A stretch of 62,459 nucleotides of DNA from a virus. The translations under genes and the position numbers were made by a program. Shown here in pieces: positions 58,306 through 62,459 of this stretch; within the stretch, counting starts at the first letter, position 1, and the number at the start of each line of letters is the position of its first letter. Below the pieces are notes generated by a model. It did no database searches. It saw nothing but the letters and a program-made list of their open reading frames with translations, and had not been told where the DNA came from. Location of the stretch: IMG/VR virus record IMGVR_UViG_3300042549_003483, positions 1-62,459 of that record. The stretch is one strand, 5' to 3'.

Positions 58306-58455
58306 GCAGATAATTAATATAGAGTGAATATTTTTTATCCGAGGTAGGTTGATATATGTTAACCCCGGAGATATAATCAATAGATGTATATCTATGAACA
58401 CTTTTTGAGCAAAATTATTCCATAGAAAATTTAAAAAAGTTAAATATTTTTTTTC

Positions 58456-58484
58456 TTGACAAATATCCAACTTTGTGGTATAAG
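58456..58484 (+). promoter_or_regulatory. Rightward sigma-70 promoter
   Basis: TTGACA (58456-58461), 17 bases, TATAAG (58479-58484). Its transcript would begin near 58491 and include the ATG at 58539. Confidence 0.85.
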
Positions 58485-58510
58485 TTTTTATCAATTGAGT
58501 AAAATAATGC

Positions 58511-58540
58511 TTGACAAATTTTTATTCTTGTGTACATAAT
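58511..58540 (+). promoter_or_regulatory. Rightward promoter, twin of the capsid promoter
   Basis: TTGACA (58511-58516) and CATAAT (58535-58540) or TACATA (58533-58538). Nearly identical to 10021-10050. The -10 covers the ATG of the next gene. Confidence 0.78.
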
Positions 58541-58772
58541 GACAACATTAGAAAAACTATACCTTCTCGCGAGGAAGGGTGATCAATTCCGCCTTTACGT
58601 GCCGGGTTCTTATGTGATCTACACACGGTGGGCGATTTACGAAAAGACCGGCATCTGGCTAGAGCCAGAACAAGTAGAGCAATACCTTTATGAAGAAGGT
58701 CTGTTGCCAAAACACGAAATCCGGTCTGTAAAAAAGGCTCTAATTGAGCGACGACAGATTAAAGATGGGTAA
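58539..58772 (+). CDS. Small hypothetical protein, first rightward gene
   Basis: 77 residues from ATG 58539 (GTG 58530 also open). KLYLLARKGDQFRLYVPGSY and YEKTGIWLEPEQVEQYLYEE look like a small DNA-binding or adaptor protein. No Shine-Dalgarno is visible because the start lies in a -10 element. Overlaps the next gene by 8 bases. Confidence 0.65.
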   Translation: MTTLEKLYLLARKGDQFRLYVPGSYVIYTRWAIYEKTGIWLEPEQVEQYLYEEGLLPKHEIRSVKKALIERRQIKDG

Positions 58773-58917
58773 GACATTCAAAGACCGTCCTGAGCAGGAT
58801 GATGATGCAGACTTCCGCCGTAAGGTCATCAAGCGACGGGAAAATACCAAAAAGAAAAAGTCCACGCTTGAAGCGGATAATCTGGACCTTTTCGATAAGT
58901 ATGGTTTAGGTGGATGA
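58765..58917 (+). CDS. 50-residue charged protein
   Basis: From ATG 58765 to TGA 58915. MGKTFKDRPEQDDDADFRRK, then a Lys-rich stretch and a hydrophobic end (NLDLFDKYGLGG). TGA overlaps the next ATG. Unknown. Confidence 0.65.
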   Translation: MGKTFKDRPEQDDDADFRRKVIKRRENTKKKKSTLEADNLDLFDKYGLGG

Positions 58918-59252
58918 AAGCGGTTATCGCATTTCTCGTAGCTTTGTTTATTTCTGTTGGTGCTCAAGCCCAACTTGCCACAAGTTTTGTCTGTAAAGAC
59001 CCTGCACCGTATTTCAATGCGGAACAGGTTTACAAATCAGAAGGCAACCAAGGCGCTGTGACATACATGAATATGTCTGTTGCGACTGGTCAATGCCTCG
59101 TACTTCCGGTGCCCGTACCTGTAGAGGTGGTTCATGAAGTGGGCACCATCAATGTTGACGGTGATCAAATCGTCGTTGTGCATGTTCGTAATGCAGCCGG
59201 TGGAGAGGGCTACGCCCTAGTATCTCCAAAAGACCTTCCCGGTAATCTTTGA
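58914..59252 (+). CDS. Secreted (periplasmic) hypothetical protein
   Basis: 112 residues. A clear signal peptide, MKAVIAFLVALFISVGAQAQ, with probable cleavage after AQA. The mature protein has two Cys and a beta-rich end. An exported early protein may change the periplasm or cell surface, for example to stop other phages, but that is only a guess. Confidence 0.72.
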   Translation: MKAVIAFLVALFISVGAQAQLATSFVCKDPAPYFNAEQVYKSEGNQGAVTYMNMSVATGQCLVLPVPVPVEVVHEVGTINVDGDQIVVVHVRNAAGGEGYALVSPKDLPGNL

Positions 59253-59521
59253 TGCCAAAGCCCAAGATTCTAAAACGGCTAGAATATCAGCTTTCTCAGA
59301 AAGGATATTCTGAAGAAGCCGCAACTAAAATTGCTGTAGCTGGTTTGCAGAAAAGTGGCAATCTTAAGCCCGGTTCTACGGAGCCTACTGCAAAAGGTGT
59401 TAAGCGCGGTAACATGACCGCTGCTGAGCGCGCTAAGGATAGAGCAGCTAAAAAGACTGGGCGAAGCGCGTCAGAGTATAAATACAACCAGCTAAATAAT
59501 ACAGCTAGGTTGAAAAAGTAA
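59252..59521 (+). CDS. Conserved phage basic protein
   Basis: 89 residues from ATG 59252 (TGATG overlap; TTG 59249 is open too). KILKRLEYQLSQKGYSEEAA, and KRGNMTAAERAKDRAAKKTG with RSASEYKYN is a pattern I know from uncharacterised proteins of many phages. Very basic; likely virion or nucleic acid associated. tRNA-Tyr follows after 3 bases. Confidence 0.7.
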   Translation: MPKPKILKRLEYQLSQKGYSEEAATKIAVAGLQKSGNLKPGSTEPTAKGVKRGNMTAAERAKDRAAKKTGRSASEYKYNQLNNTARLKK

Positions 59522-59524
59522 ATT

Positions 59525-59606
59525 GGATGGGCTGTCACTGGCGAGACTAGCTGACTGTAAATCAGTGGCTTTGGCTGTGGTGGTTCGACTCCATCCCCAT
59601 CCACCA
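59525..59606 (+). tRNA. tRNA-Tyr (anticodon GTA)
   Basis: Acceptor GGATGGG pairs fully with CCCATCC, followed by discriminator A and an encoded CCA. Anticodon arm CTGA-CTGTAAA-TCAG, D arm with GTC/GAC, a long variable arm as tyrosine tRNAs have, and T arm GGTGG-TTCGACT-CCATC. Position 8 is C rather than the usual U. 82 nt. Confidence 0.92.
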
Positions 59607-59612
59607 TGCTCC

Positions 59613-59645
59613 AACCCTGTCATCCCTGATGGCGGGGTTTTTCTT
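59613..59645 (+). terminator. Intrinsic terminator after tRNA
   Basis: AACCC (59613-59617) pairs with GGGTT (59634-59638), with an inner CAT...ATG pair, followed by T. Confidence 0.75.
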
Positions 59646-59667
59646 CATTTGAAAGGAATCCCCCACT

Positions 59668-61044
59668 ATGGCAGGGAAGGGTACCAATCCAACAAGCAAG
59701 GCTCGAAACACACGAGCCAAACCCCCCGCTGCAAACGCTGCTGCTGAACCAGCAACTAAGTCCTCATCTCCTCGCGTAGCACGCCCAAAGCCCGCTGCAA
59801 GCCCGCCTGAGGCTCCTTATCGGCCAGCCCCGGCCCCACGCCCTGTGGTCAGCCCAAGCCCGGATGCGCGTCCTGTAGGCCCTGTTCCCGGTGATCAGCC
59901 TATGAACGGTCGTCAGGCACTAGCTCGTAACGTAGAGCGCGTAAGCGGCTCTCCCAACGCTGCTCCGAACCGGCTTACTCCCCAGCCTAACCCAAGCGCC
60001 CGTGCTGCTTTCAACAATCTGAGCCCTGTGGCTCGTGCTGGTGGTGTGCTTGCTGTCGGCGCTGCTGCGGCCCCTATCCTTGAACAGCTTATTCGACGTG
60101 CCCAAGACAATGGTGTGTTTGATCGTCTTAGTCCGAACAACCTATCGCAACGTCAGCAGGATATGGCTCGTCGGCGTGAGCAAGAGCGTTTGGCAGCAGA
60201 TGGAAATCGTTCAATGGCCGAGGGCCGTCGTGAATCACGGGTTGACTACGGGCTAGACGATATTGCAGAAAACAATTTGCGTCTGGAGTCAGCCCCGCGT
60301 GCTGCTCCTTCGGCACCAGCCCGTCCACAGCCCCGGCCTACTGCTCGTCCGCGTAACGAGAGTGACGACATGGCTGCATCCCTTAATCGCGCCATGCTGT
60401 CGCGGCAGGGTCGAGAATTTGTAAACAATGAAGCACCGGGCATTTCGGATGCCAGTGAATTGAAGCGTCGTCTTGGCGGATTCTCCCCAGACGTCGAAAT
60501 GGCCCGTGGGGGCATGGTTAAAATGTCAAGAGGTGGTGACGTGAGCACATTTGGTAAAGCATTTCGTGAGGCCCGTGATTCCGGCCTAAAGGAATTTGAT
60601 TGGAACGGTAAGCGGTATAACACTCGTACCCGTGAGGAAGAGAGCCGCAGCCGTACTGAGTCGGTTCGCCCAACAGCAAAGCCTTCACTAGCTGATCGCG
60701 CTAAGGCAGCTTCCAGCGGTTCGACTGATGACTACAAGGACACATCAAAGCCGATTGATCGGGCCAGTGCTCTTCGTGAGACAGATCGCGTCAGCCGTGG
60801 TGTAAAGATGGCCAAGGGCGGCATGGTGTCATGCGATAAGCCAAAGAAGATGGCCAAGGGTGGTCTGGCCGGTACATTCGATATGCCCGGCATGTCTGAC
60901 ACTCCGGGTCGTGCCCCGCAGAATCGTCGTCCCAAAATGATGAAGTCTGCTGCAAAGCCAAAGGTTAAGGCCACGATGAAGGCTAAGAACAACATGCCCA
61001 TGCCAAAGATGGCCAAGGGCGGCATGTCCAAGCGAGGCAAGTAA
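59668..61044 (+). CDS. Virion-associated protein with MAKGG repeats
   Basis: 458 residues. Low-complexity, Ala/Pro/Arg-rich, with a hydrophobic segment (AGGVLAVGAAAAPILEQLI) near 125-145. The last third has several copies of MAKGG or MARGGM (for example KMAKGGLAG, PKMAKGGMSKRGK), a motif common in uncharacterised phage structural proteins. AAAGGAA lies upstream. Function unknown. Confidence 0.65.
   Translation: MAGKGTNPTSKARNTRAKPPAANAAAEPATKSSSPRVARPKPAASPPEAPYRPAPAPRPVVSPSPDARPVGPVPGDQPMNGRQALARNVERVSGSPNAAPNRLTPQPNPSARAAFNNLSPVARAGGVLAVGAAAAPILEQLIRRAQDNGVFDRLSPNNLSQRQQDMARRREQERLAADGNRSMAEGRRESRVDYGLDDIAENNLRLESAPRAAPSAPARPQPRPTARPRNESDDMAASLNRAMLSRQGREFVNNEAPGISDASELKRRLGGFSPDVEMARGGMVKMSRGGDVSTFGKAFREARDSGLKEFDWNGKRYNTRTREEESRSRTESVRPTAKPSLADRAKAASSGSTDDYKDTSKPIDRASALRETDRVSRGVKMAKGGMVSCDKPKKMAKGGLAGTFDMPGMSDTPGRAPQNRRPKMMKSAAKPKVKATMKAKNNMPMPKMAKGGMSKRGK
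60979..61007 (+). repeat. Inverted repeat, left arm
   Basis: 29 bases that match the complement of 61735-61763 at 27 positions. It encodes KAKNNMPMPK in the MAKGG protein. Confidence 0.85.
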
Positions 61045-61046
61045 GC

Positions 61047-61331
61047 ATGACTGCTGCGACACTCACCAGATTTCGGAATGGCCAGTCTAACGCTGGCCTA
61101 TTTTCGGCTTCATCTGTATTTGCAATTGTGCCATCGGACAGCGCCGATCTTACCCCCAATTTTGCACGAGGGCTTTGGACTGGCACTGGTGGATCAATCT
61201 CCGTAATTCTTGTAGATGACACTACTGAAATTACACTTACAAACGTACCTGCTGGCACAATTCTGCCGCTATTTGTAGCGCGTGTTCGCGCAACTGGTAC
61301 AACTGCTACTAACCTACGAGGTTTTCGTTAA
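61047..61331 (+). CDS. Small virion/tail-decoration-like protein
   Basis: 94 residues, beta-rich. GGSISVILVDDTTEITLTNV followed by PAGTILPLFVARVRATGTTA resembles small phage proteins found next to fibre genes (T.T.....TNVPAGT.LP..V.RV..TGT.A). Probably a virion surface protein. Stop and next ATG overlap. Confidence 0.68.
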   Translation: MTAATLTRFRNGQSNAGLFSASSVFAIVPSDSADLTPNFARGLWTGTGGSISVILVDDTTEITLTNVPAGTILPLFVARVRATGTTATNLRGFR

Positions 61332-61723
61332 TGACCAATGCGTCAAACTATCTAGAGAGTTCCATTGCCAACTGGCTTCGTGGTACGACTCTTCCTGCTG
61401 CTCCTGCATCCCTCTTCGTTGGTCTGTTCAATGGTGATCCAACTGATGCCGGTTCTGGCGGTACTGAGGTAACGACCACAATCCGCGTTGCGGGTCGTGT
61501 CGCTGTCACCCTAAGTGCTCCGTCTGATGGCGTGATGACCAACTCTGCAGAAGTCAGCTTTGGCGCTGCGGCCGGGGCTGCAACCGTCACACACTACGGT
61601 ATTTTCGACGCTGCGTCATCGGGCAACCTACTTATTCACGGTGCTGTTAGCACATCTCGTACGTATGCTATTGGGGATACCTGCCGGTTTGCTGCCGGTG
61701 CGCTGAGTGTAACCGTAGCCTAA
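61331..61723 (+). CDS. Phage tail/fibre-associated protein
   Basis: 130 residues. NYLESSIANWLRGTTLPAAP then SLFVGLFNGDPTDAGSGGTE and THYGIFDAASSGNLL match a family I know from phage structural regions (NYLE..I..W..G.......YV.LF...P.D.G.GGTE). All-beta. Stop overlaps the LamG gene start. Confidence 0.78.
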   Translation: MTNASNYLESSIANWLRGTTLPAAPASLFVGLFNGDPTDAGSGGTEVTTTIRVAGRVAVTLSAPSDGVMTNSAEVSFGAAAGAATVTHYGIFDAASSGNLLIHGAVSTSRTYAIGDTCRFAAGALSVTVA

Positions 61724-62459
61724 TGCAGTTTGGATTTGGCATGGGCATGTTATTCTTGGCCTTTACGATAGATCGTCCGTGGACACCCGCGCAACTGCCG
61801 GGCTTGGCGCTGTGGCTGGATGCCGCCGACGCCAGCACGATCACGCTCAACGGATCGACCGTCAGCCAGTGGCGGGATAAGAGCGGAAATGCTCGGCACG
61901 TCTCACAAGCAACCGCAGCCAATCAACCAACATTGACTGCTGCTGGTCTGAACGGAAAGCCAGAAATCAGTTTTGATGGCGTGGATGATTATTTAGCTGC
62001 CGCTTCTCCGCTTATTGACACAACTCACAGTTTGTTTGTTGTATTCACACCGACGATTGAAAATCAAACTGGGTCTCTTTTTGGGCAGTGGTCTGCTGGG
62101 CAAAATGGCCGTTTTACAATTCTTGTAAACCAAATTTCAAGTGGAGCTCCGGGGGCGGGGTTTTTGAACATGTTCAACTCTTCAGCGACGGGAGGCGGAG
62201 GAAGCGGTGGTCTCGCCGTAGAAGTTGCTATTTCAAATACACCCACTTTAATCACATCTATATCAACCACCGGAAGCGAGCAGTGGAAACTGTTTAAGAA
62301 CGGCGCGGAATGGGATAGCGCAACAATTACGAGCGTCTATACGGGGGTCAATAGCGCGATAGGTTCGTTGAATGGAACTGGATCATTGTTTCCATTCGAC
62401 GGCACTGTATCAGAATTGATTTCGTTACCCTCCGTCATCTCCACCACCGACCGCCAACT
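61723..62459 (+). CDS. LamG/concanavalin-like fibre protein, N-terminal part
   Basis: Runs open to the window end and continues at 1-287 (274 residues in total). After a hydrophobic start (MQFGFGMGMLFLAF) comes PAQLPGLALWLDAADASTIT, SQWRDKSGNARH and PEISFDGVDDYLAA, the standard beginning of LamG-type domains in phage tail proteins. Base use turns to high GC after about 61770. The start is coded by the right arm of an inverted repeat. Confidence 0.85.
   Translation, partial: MQFGFGMGMLFLAFTIDRPWTPAQLPGLALWLDAADASTITLNGSTVSQWRDKSGNARHVSQATAANQPTLTAAGLNGKPEISFDGVDDYLAAASPLIDTTHSLFVVFTPTIENQTGSLFGQWSAGQNGRFTILVNQISSGAPGAGFLNMFNSSATGGGGSGGLAVEVAISNTPTLITSISTTGSEQWKLFKNGAEWDSATITSVYTGVNSAIGSLNGTGSLFPFDGTVSELISLPSVISTTDRQ
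61735..61763 (-). repeat. Inverted repeat, right arm
   Basis: Complement of 60979-61007 with two mismatches in 29 bases. It lies over codons 5-14 of the LamG-type gene. Confidence 0.85.
62261..62459. repeat. Terminal direct repeat, second copy
   Basis: Identical to 1-199. Confidence 0.95.

Larger units (their letters stand above)
57043..58455. other. Gene-free control region, candidate origin
   Basis: 1.4 kb without a convincing gene. It is rich in short repeats: GGTTGCAT at 57156, 57178 and 57668, its complement at 57377, and a variant GGTTGCAG at 57636; many CCTAG/CCTAAG words; a tandem CTGTAACAAT at 57946-57965; and A+T-rich sequence from 58260 on. It divides the leftward and rightward arms. 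This suits a replication origin or transcription switch. The lower half has a terminator and weak promoter on the minus strand. Confidence 0.6.

Noticed and set aside
57043-58455. CRISPR array in the repeat-rich control region
   Set aside because: Repeats are 8-14 bases, unevenly spaced and on both strands; no repeat-spacer order.
1-62459. Possible reassignment of TAG as sense codon, suggested by the amber at 919
   Set aside because: Primase and the gene at 48332-48688 end in TAG with normal downstream context, so TAG works as a stop.
1-62459. Temperate lifestyle (integrase, attachment site, CI-type repressor)
   Set aside because: No integrase or partition gene was seen; the palindromic operators alone do not show lysogeny.

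Overview
The window is the complete genome of a virulent, short-tailed (podovirus-like) double-stranded DNA phage, given as an assembly whose two ends overlap. Bases 1-199 repeat exactly as 62261-62459, and one reading frame runs across the junction without a break (61723 to the end, continued at 1-287). The unique circular length is therefore 62,260 bases. A nested inner and outer membrane spanin pair shows a Gram-negative host. Three cassettes of much higher G+C than the roughly 50% backbone hint at a high-GC proteobacterium, but that is inference. There is no integrase, repressor or phage RNA polymerase that I can recognise, so transcription probably relies on host sigma-70 polymerase; many strong TTGACA promoters agree with this.

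Layout. A 1.4 kb gene-free control region (57.04-58.46 kb) separates two divergent arms that meet at a bidirectional terminator at 24.9 kb. The rightward arm (58.5 kb, across the junction, to 24.88 kb) holds virion and lysis genes: small proteins, a tRNA-Tyr, tail-decoration and LamG-type fibre genes, a glycosyltransferase-like gene, terminase, portal, scaffold, major capsid, tail tube and nozzle, tail fibre, internal virion proteins (one of 1126 residues), then holin-like protein, endolysin and Rz/Rz1 spanins. The leftward arm (56.9 down to 24.9 kb) begins with many tiny, overlapping, mostly unknown early genes and RNA-repair enzymes (polynucleotide kinase-like, Rnl2-like RNA ligase). It continues with a truncated glutamyl-tRNA synthetase, an MH-clan zinc peptidase coupled to a 591-residue unknown, primase, DnaB-like helicase, family A DNA polymerase, nucleases and nucleotide-pool enzymes (NTP pyrophosphohydrolases, HD hydrolase, ribonucleotide reductase, ThyX, glutaredoxin).

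How it works together. Leftward promoters, three of them overlapped by a near-identical GGG...CCC palindrome, would express host takeover, RNA repair, replication and nucleotide supply. Two near-identical rightward promoters (10021 and 58511) head the virion genes, one followed by a strong 5'-leader hairpin before the capsid gene. No lysogeny module is visible.

Standout points. The polymerase gene is split by a 714-nt group I intron carrying its own HNH gene and promoter, with splice sites that restore a 696-residue frame. The phoH-like gene has lost its Walker A lysine through what looks like a deletion between 10-bp repeats. An HNH-like gene carries an in-frame amber codon. Three high-GC cassettes sit in fibre and early regions. 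A nearly perfect 29-bp inverted repeat flanks two tail genes. At least seven HNH-type nuclease genes or remnants are present.
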